Below are positions 15,992-25,870 of a stretch of DNA of 41,401 nt, piece after piece. Made by a program: the position numbers and the translations under genes. The stretch covers positions 1 through 41,401 of the forward strand of contig CAISRK010000490.1 of assembly GCA_903887815.1 (NCBI GenBank), written 5' to 3'. The notes beneath the pieces were generated by a model. It saw nothing but the letters and a program-made list of their open reading frames with translations, was not told the DNA's origin and searched no databases. The DNA is from an uncultured Bacteroidales bacterium. GTDB lineage: Bacteria > Bacteroidota > Bacteroidia > Bacteroidales > UBA4417. Within the stretch, counting starts at the first letter, position 1, and each line of letters begins with the position of its first letter.

Positions 15992-17224
15992 ATGGTTCTG
16001 AACTACATCTGGATTGCATTTTTTATCATAGCTTTTATCGTCGGGCTTATCCGGCTGATATTTTTCGGCGATACAGGTATATTCCCCGAAATGATGAATG
16101 GAACGTTCGATATGGCCAAAACCGGTTTCGAGATTTCGCTCGGTCTTACCGGGGTTATGACCCTTTGGATGGGGCTGATGAAAGTGGGAGAAACGGGTGG
16201 TATAGTGGCTTACATGTCGAAAGCGGTCGGGCCATTATTTCGCAAATTGTTCCCAGATATTCCCAAAGACCATCCCGCCAACGGCTCCATTATGATGAAC
16301 ATTGCCGCCAATATGCTCGGGCTCGATAATGCTGCTACCCCGCTTGGGCTTAAAGCCATGACCCAGTTACAGGAACTTAATAAAGACAAGGACACGGCCT
16401 CCAACTCCATGATCATGTTCCTGGTGCTGAATGCATCCGGGCTGACAATAATTCCTATAAGCATAATGGTTTACCGCACCCAGCTGGGTGCGGCCGACCC
16501 TTCGGATATTTTTATTCCTATACTGCTGGCAACTTTTTGCTCCACGCTCACCGGGATCATTACAGTTTCACTAATTCAGCGGATCAACCTTTTTAATAAA
16601 GTCGTTCTGTTGTATCTTGGAAGTTTTACGATATTGGTAGGATCTATTATATGGTATTTCAGTACCATTTCACAGCAGCAGGTTACAACCATTTCGGCTG
16701 TAGCCGGAAACCTGATCCTGTTCGGGATCATCTTTTCGTTTATTGTGCTGGGACTCATTAAGAAAATAAATGTTTACGATGCGTTTATCGAAGGGGCAAA
16801 AGAGGGTTTCGGAATCGCGGTTAAAATCATTCCGTACCTGGTAGCAATACTTGTTGCCGTCGGGGTTTTCCGAACGTGTGGCGCACTCGATTTCCTTGTA
16901 AAGGGCATAGGGCAGATGTTTGCCGCTATGGGTGTAAATACTGATTTTGTTGATGCTTTGCCGACTGCTTTTATGAAACCGCTGAGTGGTTCGGGTGCCC
17001 GCGGCATGATGGTGGACACCATGAAACAGTTTGGTGCCGATTCTTTTGCCGGTAGGCTTTCGTGCATCTTCCAGGGAGCGGCCGATACCACGTTCTATAT
17101 TGTTGCAGTCTATTTTGGCTCAGTCGGGATAAAAACTACCCGCTATGCTATAACTGCAGGTCTGATGGCTGACCTTGCCGGAGCAATTGCCGCAATTTTT
17201 GTGGCTTATTTATTTTTTCATTAA
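15992..17224 (+). CDS. SpmA-SpmB-like fusion, nucleoside-recognition (Gate) domain membrane protein
   Basis: A 410-residue polytopic membrane protein. The first half (roughly 1-200) resembles spore maturation protein A, with MNGTFDMAKTGFEISLGLTG and the conserved MNIAANMLGLDNAATPLGL. The second half resembles SpmB, with a second Gate domain: EGAKEGFGIAVKIIPYLVA, KPLSGSGARGMM and FQGAADTTFY. In Bacillus the two are separate genes; the fused form occurs in non-sporulating Bacteroidota. The role there is unknown, and transport across the inner membrane is the usual guess. It has its own promoter and ends at a small hairpin (17224-17239) next to the strong terminator at 17256. Confidence 0.88.
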   Translation: MVLNYIWIAFFIIAFIVGLIRLIFFGDTGIFPEMMNGTFDMAKTGFEISLGLTGVMTLWMGLMKVGETGGIVAYMSKAVGPLFRKLFPDIPKDHPANGSIMMNIAANMLGLDNAATPLGLKAMTQLQELNKDKDTASNSMIMFLVLNASGLTIIPISIMVYRTQLGAADPSDIFIPILLATFCSTLTGIITVSLIQRINLFNKVVLLYLGSFTILVGSIIWYFSTISQQQVTTISAVAGNLILFGIIFSFIVLGLIKKINVYDAFIEGAKEGFGIAVKIIPYLVAILVAVGVFRTCGALDFLVKGIGQMFAAMGVNTDFVDALPTAFMKPLSGSGARGMMVDTMKQFGADSFAGRLSCIFQGAADTTFYIVAVYFGSVGIKTTRYAITAGLMADLAGAIAAIFVAYLFFH

Positions 17225-17255
17225 AACACCAAAGTGTTTGCAACTCAGAAAAAAC

Positions 17256-17284
17256 AAAAGGTTGCCCTTCCGGAACAACCTTTT
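17256..17284 (-). terminator. Terminator hairpin, PKD gene (probably bidirectional)
   Basis: Perfect 9-base arms AAAAGGTTG and CAACCTTTT with an 11-base centre containing TTCCGG. It lies 27 bases after the stop of the minus-strand PKD gene and 32 bases after the plus-strand gene. It can act on both strands because each arm ends in a T-run. Confidence 0.8.
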
Positions 17285-17310
17285 ACATAATAGAAATCAG
17301 GTATTTGATA

Positions 17311-19074
17311 TTAGTTTTTTATAATCCTTGAAGATGAAATAACTCCTTCTTTATCTTTTACCAGGATCATATAAAGTCCTGGCTTCAGATTATTAACAGG
17401 TATGGTAACCCGGGATCCGTTACCGCTAAGGATTCTTGTTTCGGAAATTACAAGTTGGCCGGATGCATTGACGATTATGATTTCAACATTACCAATTGCA
17501 TTCAGCATTAATGAAACCTGGTCAGCAGCCGGATTGGGATAAACCCCGGTGATCAAACCCGATTCCTTATTCTTGTTAAGCCCGGTAATTATATTCCCGT
17601 TTATAGTGAGTAAAACAACTGCTGATGGGTTTGTAGCTGACAAAACAAAGGGAGCTGTCTGAACCGTTATACCTGTAATTACAGGATTAACTTTATATTG
17701 ACCAAAAGGCAGGGAAGTAAAGCTGAAGCGTCCTTCCGGGTCGGTATAGGTAATTCGGACAGGGTTCCCGTATGCATCGAGCAGGAGGACTTCCTGTCCG
17801 CCGGCGGATATCGATTTGCCTCCGCCAAGCAGCTGCCCGCCAACGCTTCCACCACCTCCACCAATACTGTCGAAACTTACGAGGTGGATGATATATGGGT
17901 TAAAAGGTACTCCGAGCGTAACGGGGATTGCCTGTTCCCAGAAAACAACATCACCGTAATAGGTAGGCAGGAACTGATTGCCGCCTGGAAGAGAGTCGGG
18001 TGGCGGATAAGCAAGAATAAGATAAGTCCCGTTGCTGACATTCCAGAAATTATACAACCCAACCGAATCGATAAAGGTAGTTTGAACCGGGTAATAAGCA
18101 CCAGCCGGTCCTACCCCGACTAATGACACCATCCCGAAGTTGATGGGAACGTTTCCTTCCAGGACCTGCCCGCTAAGTGTCAGATTGGCGGTTGAATCAT
18201 TTACAACCAGTATCGGGGCTGCAAAGGTGGAGGAACAACCTGTTGTATCGGTTGCGGTCAAAACAACCATATAGGTACCGTCACAGCAATAGGTGTGCAG
18301 CGGGTTTTGACCGGTAGCAGTGTTTCCGTCGCCCAGGTCCCAGGTAAAATCAGTCGGGAACTGGCTTTGGGTAATTGCGGTGAAAGCCATCTCGCGGGGA
18401 TTTCCAGCTGGCGTTGCAATAAACCAGCTCGCACATCCCCCCGGAATGGAATCCATCAGCACAAGTATAAAATCGGAAGTATCGCTGCAGCCACCGGGTG
18501 TCAGGGTTTGAAGCGTAACATTGTAAATTCCCTGCTGGGCATAGGTATGTGTGGGATTTTGAATAGTGCTTGTAGTTCCGTCGCCCATTTGCCAGAAATA
18601 GGATGCTGCAAGTCCGTTAATCACACTGCCCTGAAACGAAGCCGTAAGCCCCTGGAGACCAACCAGACTGATATAATTTGCACATGGCGAAGGTGGAATA
18701 ATAGTATCGGTACAGATGGAAAAATTAGCAGTAAACGAGGATTGGGTATTGGTATATACAAAGGATTGCAGCAACCAGTTCATGGTGCAATCATAGGTCC
18801 CGGCTGTTAAAAACGCTGCGGTTCCCGGGGTGTAAGGTATCGTCAAAGTGATTGAATACAACCCCGTAGGATCGGTTAACGTTGAGTCGGTAAACGGCAC
18901 AGGGAAATTAATACTGTCGCCGAAAACTGTAAGTGCTACCATGTGACTGCCAACGGGAAACCCGGTCTGCATTTCGGTAACATGGCCTGATACCAGCAGG
19001 GTTGCGGTTTGCGGAATACCGGCTAAACCAGCAAGAATCATTGCGAAGGCGAAAAGTAATCTGATGGATTTCAT
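17311..19074 (-). CDS. Secreted PKD-domain protein with T9SS C-terminal sorting domain
   Basis: A 587-residue exported protein; the start is the ATG at 19072-19074, which gives a clean signal peptide MKSIRLLFAFAMILAGLAG. Two PKD-like domains follow at about 130-210 and 215-295, each with the FxWxxGDG core (FWQMGDGTTS, FTWDLGDGNT) and an HTY strand. Around 305-390 and 425-490 are carboxypeptidase-regulatory-like folds. The last ~80 residues (GVYPNPAADQVSL ... PGLYMILVKDK) are a type A T9SS sorting domain, so the protein is sent across the outer membrane and probably anchored or released there. An unusual CCDGTY replaces the common GxY turn in PKD 2. Ligand or function is unknown. It is monocistronic, with its own promoter and terminator. 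Confidence 0.9.
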   Translation of the reverse strand: MKSIRLLFAFAMILAGLAGIPQTATLLVSGHVTEMQTGFPVGSHMVALTVFGDSINFPVPFTDSTLTDPTGLYSITLTIPYTPGTAAFLTAGTYDCTMNWLLQSFVYTNTQSSFTANFSICTDTIIPPSPCANYISLVGLQGLTASFQGSVINGLAASYFWQMGDGTTSTIQNPTHTYAQQGIYNVTLQTLTPGGCSDTSDFILVLMDSIPGGCASWFIATPAGNPREMAFTAITQSQFPTDFTWDLGDGNTATGQNPLHTYCCDGTYMVVLTATDTTGCSSTFAAPILVVNDSTANLTLSGQVLEGNVPINFGMVSLVGVGPAGAYYPVQTTFIDSVGLYNFWNVSNGTYLILAYPPPDSLPGGNQFLPTYYGDVVFWEQAIPVTLGVPFNPYIIHLVSFDSIGGGGGSVGGQLLGGGKSISAGGQEVLLLDAYGNPVRITYTDPEGRFSFTSLPFGQYKVNPVITGITVQTAPFVLSATNPSAVVLLTINGNIITGLNKNKESGLITGVYPNPAADQVSLMLNAIGNVEIIIVNASGQLVISETRILSGNGSRVTIPVNNLKPGLYMILVKDKEGVISSSRIIKN

Positions 19075-19143
19075 GGTGTAATATTTTATGTGCAGAATAA
19101 TGTTTTCTTTTAAGACACACATCATCCGTAAGGGTTGCTTGCA

Positions 19144-19151
19144 CAAAGATA
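19144..19151 (-). promoter_or_regulatory. Putative -7 promoter element of the PKD/T9SS gene
   Basis: TATCTTTG on the minus strand matches TAnnTTTG, 69 bases before the chosen ATG. Its position argues against starts further upstream in the same frame, which would precede or overlap it. Confidence 0.55.
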
Positions 19152-19252
19152 CATATTATATGAATTTATAGATGATTTATCCGTAAACACCTAATCAATA
19201 GGGTTTTGTTTGTTTAGTTTTATAAGCTTACAAGTCATTTAATGTGAAAAAG

Positions 19253-19281
19253 AAAAGGTTGCCTTTCCGGGACAACCTTTT
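19253..19281 (-). terminator. Terminator hairpin after pepT
   Basis: Arms AAAAGGTTG and CAACCTTTT are identical to those of the hairpin at 17256-17284; the centre differs at two positions. It lies 27 bases after the pepT stop. Confidence 0.8.
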
Positions 19282-19308
19282 CAGTAAATTCGATATGCAA
19301 TAGGCCTT

Positions 19309-20550
19309 TTAACTTTTCATAGTGTAAAGTTCTATGATTTTAAGAATTACCTCTGTTGCTTTCACCATCGATTCGAGCGGCACATATTCCATTTTACCAT
19401 GAAAATTATGGCCGCCTGCAAAAATATTCGGGCAGGGAAGGCCCATATACGAAAGACGCGCCCCATCGGTACCTCCGCGGATAGGAACTACTTTAGGGAT
19501 GATGTCGAGTTGTTCCATGGCTTGCTGGGCGGTGGCTACCACATGGTAAACCGGTTCCACCATTTCGCGCATATTGTAGTATTGGTCCTTCATTTCGAGT
19601 GTAAAACAACCGTCACCATACCGCTTGTTCATAAAATCGACACATTCCCTGAAGAGTTGTTTTTTCAGTTCAAACTTTGGCCGGTCGTGATCGCGGATAA
19701 TGTATTGGATAAACGAATTCTCAACTGAACCTTCGAGTTTGATCAGGTGGTAAAAGCCTTCATAATCCTGCGTAAACTCAGGCCTTTCGTTAACAGGTAA
19801 AATCGCGTTGAACTCGGTGGCCATAAGTATAGCGTTTTTCATTTTGTTTTTGGCATAACCCGGGTGGATATTCCTGCCCTGTATGATAACCTTAGCCCCG
19901 GCAGCATTGAAATTTTCGTATTCCAGTTCGCCGACACCTCCGCCATCCATGGTATAGGCAAAATCGGCCCCGAATTTTTTCACGTCAAAAAAGTCGACTC
20001 CACGGCCGACTTCCTCGTCAGGTGTAAATCCTACTTTGAGGGTTCCATGTTCAATTTCAGGGTGATTTACAAGGTACTCGATGGCTGCCATAATTTCGGT
20101 TACACCGGCTTTATCGTCGGCGCCAAGCAGGGTCGTTCCGTCGGTGACAATGAGTGCAAGCCCGATATACTCTTTCATTTCAGGGAAATCGACCGGCGAA
20201 AGCACGATATTTTTCTCCGCGTTGAGCACTATATCAGTCCCGTCGTAATTTTCGACCAGGCGTGGTTTTATATTGGAACCGCTCATATCGGGGCTGGTAT
20301 CAACATGCGAAACAAAACCGATTACAGGAACTTTTTTGGATGTGTTCGATGGTAAAGTTCCCATTACATAACCGTTCGAATCGATGCTGACATCGGCAAG
20401 TCCGAAAGCCTTCAACTGGTCGTGAAGCAGGTTAAGCATATCGAACTGCTTGACCGTACTAGGAAATGTGGTTGAAGTATCATCGCTCTGCGTGTCGATG
20501 CTAACATATTTCAGGAAGCGATCGAGTATTTGTTGTTTATTCAATGACAT
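19309..20550 (-). CDS. pepT: Peptidase T (tripeptide aminopeptidase)
   Basis: A cytoplasmic M20B metallopeptidase that removes the N-terminal residue of tripeptides. The 413-residue length is normal. Zinc-site motifs are GFVSHVDTSPDMSG (His/Asp), LLGADDKAGVTE (bridging Asp), FTPDEEVGRG (Glu pair), YTMDGGGVGE, and a C-terminal His in AGGHNFHGKMEYVPL. The start is the ATG at 20548-20550. The OPT oligopeptide transporter gene lies 138 bases upstream in the same direction, which fits import of peptides followed by cleavage. A strong terminator follows. Confidence 0.95.
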   Translation of the reverse strand: MSLNKQQILDRFLKYVSIDTQSDDTSTTFPSTVKQFDMLNLLHDQLKAFGLADVSIDSNGYVMGTLPSNTSKKVPVIGFVSHVDTSPDMSGSNIKPRLVENYDGTDIVLNAEKNIVLSPVDFPEMKEYIGLALIVTDGTTLLGADDKAGVTEIMAAIEYLVNHPEIEHGTLKVGFTPDEEVGRGVDFFDVKKFGADFAYTMDGGGVGELEYENFNAAGAKVIIQGRNIHPGYAKNKMKNAILMATEFNAILPVNERPEFTQDYEGFYHLIKLEGSVENSFIQYIIRDHDRPKFELKKQLFRECVDFMNKRYGDGCFTLEMKDQYYNMREMVEPVYHVVATAQQAMEQLDIIPKVVPIRGGTDGARLSYMGLPCPNIFAGGHNFHGKMEYVPLESMVKATEVILKIIELYTMKS

Positions 20551-20631
20551 GATTCTGATTTTAGATTATTAATATTATTGCAAAATGAAAGAGCCTGGTG
20601 AACAAGCCAGTTTAAATAATTCTCTTTCCAG

Positions 20632-20659
20632 CCACTCACCACATCGCCCCTCGCCCCTT
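20632..20659. repeat. Degenerate heptad tract between the OPT and pepT genes
   Basis: Four C-rich words in register, including GCCCCTC and GCCCCTT at 20646 and 20653. This is weaker than the other tracts. Confidence 0.45.
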
Positions 20660-20688
20660 CACACGGGTTGCTTGTTAGCCTGTAATTC

Positions 20689-22671
20689 CTATTCTTCTTT
20701 TTTAGCTCTTAGCGTTTCCCAGATAAAATAAGCACAAAGCACGGCAAGCATAAGCAAAGCAAGAGCTTCGGCGCTATGCGATTCGAACCATTCCTTGTTT
20801 ACAAAGTTAAAACCGAAGTTGGCCAGTACAGCACTGATCACTCCCATCAGGGCGCCACCCGCAATAAATCCCGAAGCGATTAGTGTGCCCCTTTCGCGAC
20901 GCGCCTGGTTAAGCTTTTCATCCTTACTCCGACTACCCACGATATGAGCTATAATACCTCCCAGTAATAACGGTGTGTTAAGTTGTAAAGGAATAAACAT
21001 TCCAAGGGAGAACGCCAAAGCCGGAACGCCGATCATGGTCAGTATCAGCGATAGAAATGCTCCTGCGGCATATAACATCCAGGGGGCCGGCTGCCCGCTC
21101 ATCATAGGCTGGATTACTGCTGCCATGGCATTGGCCTGTGGCGCTACCATTGCGTTTTCGCCTGTAAACCCATAGGTTTTGTTCAAAACCATAATTACAC
21201 CTCCAACGGTGATTGCCGAAACAAAAGTTCCGAGGAATTTCCACGATTGCTGCTTATAGGGCGAAGAGCCCAGCCAGTAACCGATCTTGAGGTCGGTAAT
21301 AAAACCGCCCGCCATCGAAAGCGCCGTACATACAACACCCCCGATTATAAGAGCGGCAATCATACCCGATTCGCCTTTTAAGCCTACCGAAACAAGCACG
21401 AGCGACGAAATGATAAGTGTCATCAGCGTCATTCCGCTTACGGGGTTTGTTCCAACAATAGCAATTGCATTTGCAGCCACAGTCGTGAAAAGGAATGCGA
21501 TAAGCATAACAATTCCAAGGCCAACCAATGCATGGGTAATATTATGAACCACTCCGAAGTAGAAAAAAACCAGGATTACAACCGCTGTAAGCAGTATACC
21601 TCCGGCAATAATTGCCATTGGAAGATCGCGCTGGGTGCGGAGATTGGTTTTTAGGCCTTCGTGCTTGCCGAAAATTTCTTTACCGGCTAAACTGATGGCT
21701 GATTTTATAATACCGCTCGAACGGATAATACCAATGATACCCGCCATTGCAATTCCGCCTATACCTATCGGGCGGACATAAGCCGTGAAAATCTGTTCGG
21801 CCGACATATTCCCGATAAGGGCGGTAATGTTGGTTCCTACGGCAATGGTTTGACCATCGGCAAAGAAATTAATAATCGGGATCACAACATACCAGCCGAC
21901 AAATGAACCGGCACATATAATGGCTGCATATTTCAACCCGATAATATACCCAAGACCTACAACTGCAGCTCCTACATTAAGCTTGAAAACGATTTTGGCT
22001 TTGTCGGCCAGCGCCTGCCCGATAGGGATAACACGGGTTGTGAATACTTCGGCCCATAAACCGAAAGTGGCAATCACAAAATCATAAATACCGCCTATTA
22101 AACCTGCTACGAGAAGCAGACGCGCCTGGTTGCCGCCTTTGGCTCCCGATACCAGGACTTCGGTTGTTGCCGTAGCCTCAGGGAATGGGTATTTGCCGTG
22201 CATTTCGGCAACGAAATATTTACGGAAAGGGATCAGGAACAGAATACCCAGGAAACCGCCAAGCAGCGACGACATGAATATCTGATAGAACTGCACCTGC
22301 AGGTTTAAAATATATAAAGCAGGTAAAGTAAAAATGGCACCTGCAACAATCACTCCTGAGCTGGCGCCTATGGACTGGATAATCACATTTTCACCCAGCG
22401 CACCCTTGCGTTTAAACACTGTTGAAAGTCCTACGGCTATAATAGCAATAGGAATAGCGGCTTCGAAAACCTGGCCGATTTTAAGGCCAAGGTAAGCAGC
22501 GGCAGCCGAAAATACAGCTGCCATTACAATTCCCCATATTACACTCCATGTGTTTACTTCGGGATACACCTTTTGCGGTGACATGATGGGTTCGTAGGTT
22601 TCGCCTGGTTTCAGTTCGGTGTAGGCGTTTTCGGGAAGGCCTTTTATTTGGCCGGTTTCGTGTTCTGACAT
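20689..22671 (-). CDS. OPT-family oligopeptide transporter
   Basis: A 660-residue inner-membrane protein with about sixteen hydrophobic segments. It belongs to the oligopeptide transporter family that couples uptake of small peptides, or in some members metal chelates, to protons. A hydrophilic N-terminus of about 40 residues (ENAYTELKPGETYEPIM) precedes the first segment, which reads TWSVIWGIVMAAVFSAAAAY. Family-like stretches are FPEATATTEVLVSG near residue 165 and ANAIAIVGTNPVSGMT in the middle. It is placed just upstream of pepT, favouring a peptide substrate. Its own TAnnTTTG box lies 23 bases before the ATG. Confidence 0.9.
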   Translation of the reverse strand: MSEHETGQIKGLPENAYTELKPGETYEPIMSPQKVYPEVNTWSVIWGIVMAAVFSAAAAYLGLKIGQVFEAAIPIAIIAVGLSTVFKRKGALGENVIIQSIGASSGVIVAGAIFTLPALYILNLQVQFYQIFMSSLLGGFLGILFLIPFRKYFVAEMHGKYPFPEATATTEVLVSGAKGGNQARLLLVAGLIGGIYDFVIATFGLWAEVFTTRVIPIGQALADKAKIVFKLNVGAAVVGLGYIIGLKYAAIICAGSFVGWYVVIPIINFFADGQTIAVGTNITALIGNMSAEQIFTAYVRPIGIGGIAMAGIIGIIRSSGIIKSAISLAGKEIFGKHEGLKTNLRTQRDLPMAIIAGGILLTAVVILVFFYFGVVHNITHALVGLGIVMLIAFLFTTVAANAIAIVGTNPVSGMTLMTLIISSLVLVSVGLKGESGMIAALIIGGVVCTALSMAGGFITDLKIGYWLGSSPYKQQSWKFLGTFVSAITVGGVIMVLNKTYGFTGENAMVAPQANAMAAVIQPMMSGQPAPWMLYAAGAFLSLILTMIGVPALAFSLGMFIPLQLNTPLLLGGIIAHIVGSRSKDEKLNQARRERGTLIASGFIAGGALMGVISAVLANFGFNFVNKEWFESHSAEALALLMLAVLCAYFIWETLRAKKEE

Positions 22672-22694
22672 AGATTTTCAGGTTAAGTGCGTTT

Positions 22695-22702
22695 CAAAAG
22701 TA
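22695..22702 (-). promoter_or_regulatory. Putative -7 promoter element of the OPT gene
   Basis: TACTTTTG on the minus strand matches TAnnTTTG, 23 bases before the ATG at 22671. Confidence 0.55.
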
Positions 22703-22845
22703 ATGCAAAAATTGATTTGATAAAACCGGCCAGGGTATTGTTTCGAAAAATAGGATATTGCCTTTTTCAGGACCTTATCCACGGCCTGTCTTCTGACGGA
22801 ATTAGTTTCGGGTAAATTCCTTTCGTGATTTCCACACGTGGTAAT

Positions 22846-25725
22846 TTATTCGTTTCCCTCATTAATGCTGTTGTAACGTAATTCTTTCCCTTTTACAACT
22901 GCCGGCAGCCCTTTGTCCATCCAGATTGGTTCCGGAGCATCCTTGAGGTAATGATCAAAAAACTGGCTCATCCGTATGCTTAGGTCCAGGCGGTTCGGGC
23001 GTTTGGTAAGGTTATGTTCGTCGCCGTTGTAGCAAAGCAGCCAGGCAGGTTTACCCAGGCGGCGCATAGCGGTTATGAGTTCAATTCCCTGGTAATAAGG
23101 CACAGCACCATCGTTGTCGTTGCTCATGATAAGCAATGGAGTTGTGATACGATCAATATAAAAAATGGGTGAGTTTTCGATATATAGTTCACGGTTTTGC
23201 CAGAGGGTTGCTCCCAAACGGCTTTGTCCGTGCTCGTATTGCGACTGTCGTACGATACCGCTTTCCCAGCGGATACCTCCGTAAGCAGAAGTCATATTGC
23301 TGACCGGAGCACCGGCCATTGCGGCTTTGAACATGCCGGTCTGGGTTACAAGGTAGGCTACCTGGTACCCGCCCCAGCTTTGACCCTGTATGCCCATTTT
23401 ATCCGCATCGACGTATGGAAACTTAGTCATGGCAAGTGTTCCGCTGATGATATCATCATAGGCCGACCTGCCCGGTTCGCCGGTCCGGTAGTTGATATCC
23501 GGAACGAAAACAATATACCCGTTGCTGTTGTAATACGTAAAGTTCACTGTGGAACGTGTTGGCTGCGGCACATAATGCACATTGATATCCTGCGAATACT
23601 TTTCATAGAAATATACGATCATAGGGTACTTTTTGGTTGCATCGAAATTCTCCGGTTTATAAAGAAGTCCGCGAAGTTCGCCCCCGTCAAACGATTTCCA
23701 CGCAACATGTTCAACAGTGCCCCACAGGTACTGGCTTTGCTGCGGATTGGTTACCGAAAGCTTTTTAAAACCATCAAATTTGACTGAACTTGTCCATAAA
23801 TCGGGATACTCGGTATAACTCGAACGCTGCCAGAGGAATTGCGCGGCATTTTTAGCTTTCAGTGGATTTGTGTAAACGTGGTCCGAAAGTACAAGCGACT
23901 GGATTTTGCCAGGTTCGCTTAACAAAACACTTACAAAACCCTGTTTGCAGCTTTTATCTTCAGTTTGTTTAAGCAGCAGTGGTTCTTTGGGATTAATATC
24001 CAGTGCCTCGGGATCAGTTTTCACATAGCGGTAAACCGTTTTGTTCTCGCGGCCTTTGACGGTGAGCGAAAAGGGCGCGGCCAGGTTTTCGGGATTCAGA
24101 AGCCATATATCGTACCTGTCATTGATCATCACCGATGCATCATCTGGTGTCCATCCTGCAATCCCGTAAGGATTTGGCAAATCGGGCTGATCGTTTTCCT
24201 CATCGCTCATCTGTACGGAAATTGATGCCGTAAGGCAGAATTTCCTGCCTGTAGCAATTTGAATTGTATTCCAGCTGCTGTCGGCAATTTCGTAATACAG
24301 AAGGTATTTCCCTGAAGGGGATAGTTCGGCACTGGCCGGATGTTTCTTCAGCAAAAGCCGGCGGCTTCCGGTTTTCAGGTCGAGCAGGTAAATGTCCCTG
24401 TATGATGTGCCTTCCCACGAACTCAGCATTTCATAGGGTTTGCTGGTCGTGCCAAGTGCGAAATCAGCATTCCCTTTCCTGAAAGTGCGCACCTGTTCGA
24501 GCAGGGTATCGGCAAGTTGAACAATGCGTTTTTCGGCAACACGATACACCGACAGGTAGGATTTTTTGAGGTCCTCATCGAGGTTTTTCAGTTGCTGCGA
24601 CTGCAGGCGGGCATCGTTCCACGACCAGATATCAACTTTTACCTTTTCTTCATCCAGAAGCGTATCTTTCGACTCCGGCATTTTTTTCGGTGCTGTAGCA
24701 AAATACAATTTACTGCCATCGTCGGCAAAACTCAGGTTGCCATTTTCCGAAACTTCCCATCCGGCTGGGATGCCTGTAGCAGCAGTATCGGCAACCAGCA
24801 AAATTGTTTTAAATTTCTCATCCCAGAGATAAAGCCCGTAACGCTTCACTTTTGCGGTATCGGCAGTGTATAGAAAAGCTACCGAACTGCCGGAATTATC
24901 GGCTGTTACTTTTTTTGCAAATCCCGGCTTTTCAAAAATCCGGGTCATTTTTAATGTACGGGTATCGAAAACAGCAACTGAAACCGAATCAATACTGTCC
25001 TTTTTCATTGAAATGAAAGCAATCAGGTTGCCGTTTTTCGAAAAAGTGGATTCTGTCACATTTTCGTAAATGAAGTTTTGTTTTGAAACAGGATTCGAAA
25101 TCCCCATATTGAAGGTTTCGGTTTCGGCGAACGCGCCCTTTTTCTTCTTTTTGTCCTTTTCCTTGCTAACAGCTTCTTTCGGCTTTGCGGCAAGCGTATC
25201 CGGTTTTGATCCCTGGAGGGAATCTTTAATTTCTTTCTTTTCCTTGGCTTTGGGTTTATCGTAAAGCCATGCTACCCAAGCACCACCTTCTTTGGGCAGT
25301 TGGAATGATTTCAACCCGGCGTACCTGATGATTGAATCTTTTTCGATGAGCCATACCCCCAACGAATCTTTGGGTATATCTTCTTTTTTCTTTTTGGCCA
25401 GTTTCAGTTTTCGCAGTGTATCAGCCGGTTGTACGATTCTGAATGCAATGATATCGGAGGTTGACGCGAAAACGGCGCTCTGCCCCCTGTACAGTGAATC
25501 GTGGCTGCCCGAATCAAGGTTTTGAAGGTGAAGCCAGCCGTCGCCTTTCTGCGGATTGATCTCGAAAGAAGCATATTTAGCGTTATCGGAAATCAGCGGT
25601 TTGTCGAGTTTTTTCCAGCCATCGTACACATCATGGGTAAGTGGTTTTTTAACGGGTGTCTGAGCAAATGCCATAGCTGCGCTGAGTAGTGCCGGGCAAA
25701 GGAGTAAAAGCAAGTTTTTAATCAT
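22846..25725 (-). CDS. Exported S9-family (prolyl oligopeptidase-like) serine peptidase
   Basis: A 959-residue protein. The signal peptide is MIKNLLLLLCPALLSAAMAFAQ, so it is periplasmic or secreted. Residues about 30-650 form a WD40/beta-propeller-like region, interrupted near 155-205 by a highly charged Lys/Glu-rich insert (KPKAKEKKEIKDS, EKDKKKKKG) of low complexity. The C-terminal alpha/beta-hydrolase domain carries the triad S783 in GQSWGGY, D872 in NDNDGAVP and H904 in GDEHNLTK. Family enzymes are dipeptidyl or acylaminoacyl peptidases; the exact specificity is unknown. It lies 174 bases upstream of the OPT gene in the same direction, consistent with digestion of peptides outside the cell followed by uptake. 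No T9SS tail is present. Confidence 0.9.
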   Translation of the reverse strand: MIKNLLLLLCPALLSAAMAFAQTPVKKPLTHDVYDGWKKLDKPLISDNAKYASFEINPQKGDGWLHLQNLDSGSHDSLYRGQSAVFASTSDIIAFRIVQPADTLRKLKLAKKKKEDIPKDSLGVWLIEKDSIIRYAGLKSFQLPKEGGAWVAWLYDKPKAKEKKEIKDSLQGSKPDTLAAKPKEAVSKEKDKKKKKGAFAETETFNMGISNPVSKQNFIYENVTESTFSKNGNLIAFISMKKDSIDSVSVAVFDTRTLKMTRIFEKPGFAKKVTADNSGSSVAFLYTADTAKVKRYGLYLWDEKFKTILLVADTAATGIPAGWEVSENGNLSFADDGSKLYFATAPKKMPESKDTLLDEEKVKVDIWSWNDARLQSQQLKNLDEDLKKSYLSVYRVAEKRIVQLADTLLEQVRTFRKGNADFALGTTSKPYEMLSSWEGTSYRDIYLLDLKTGSRRLLLKKHPASAELSPSGKYLLYYEIADSSWNTIQIATGRKFCLTASISVQMSDEENDQPDLPNPYGIAGWTPDDASVMINDRYDIWLLNPENLAAPFSLTVKGRENKTVYRYVKTDPEALDINPKEPLLLKQTEDKSCKQGFVSVLLSEPGKIQSLVLSDHVYTNPLKAKNAAQFLWQRSSYTEYPDLWTSSVKFDGFKKLSVTNPQQSQYLWGTVEHVAWKSFDGGELRGLLYKPENFDATKKYPMIVYFYEKYSQDINVHYVPQPTRSTVNFTYYNSNGYIVFVPDINYRTGEPGRSAYDDIISGTLAMTKFPYVDADKMGIQGQSWGGYQVAYLVTQTGMFKAAMAGAPVSNMTSAYGGIRWESGIVRQSQYEHGQSRLGATLWQNRELYIENSPIFYIDRITTPLLIMSNDNDGAVPYYQGIELITAMRRLGKPAWLLCYNGDEHNLTKRPNRLDLSIRMSQFFDHYLKDAPEPIWMDKGLPAVVKGKELRYNSINEGNE

Positions 25726-25870
25726 CGTTTATGGATTTCCGGGAAATGAGGGTGCAAGATAAATGAATTCCTGAAACCCGGGTTTCAAAATCTGTAAGTC
25801 AGGCAATTCAATCGGCAAGTGAACGATTGAGGATAAGGAAAATCAATCAATGCGGATATACTTCTGATGC

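Noticed and set aside
23197-23787. 196-residue plus-strand ORF inside the S9 peptidase gene
   Set aside because: It is antisense to the catalytic domain and shows no recognisable protein pattern.
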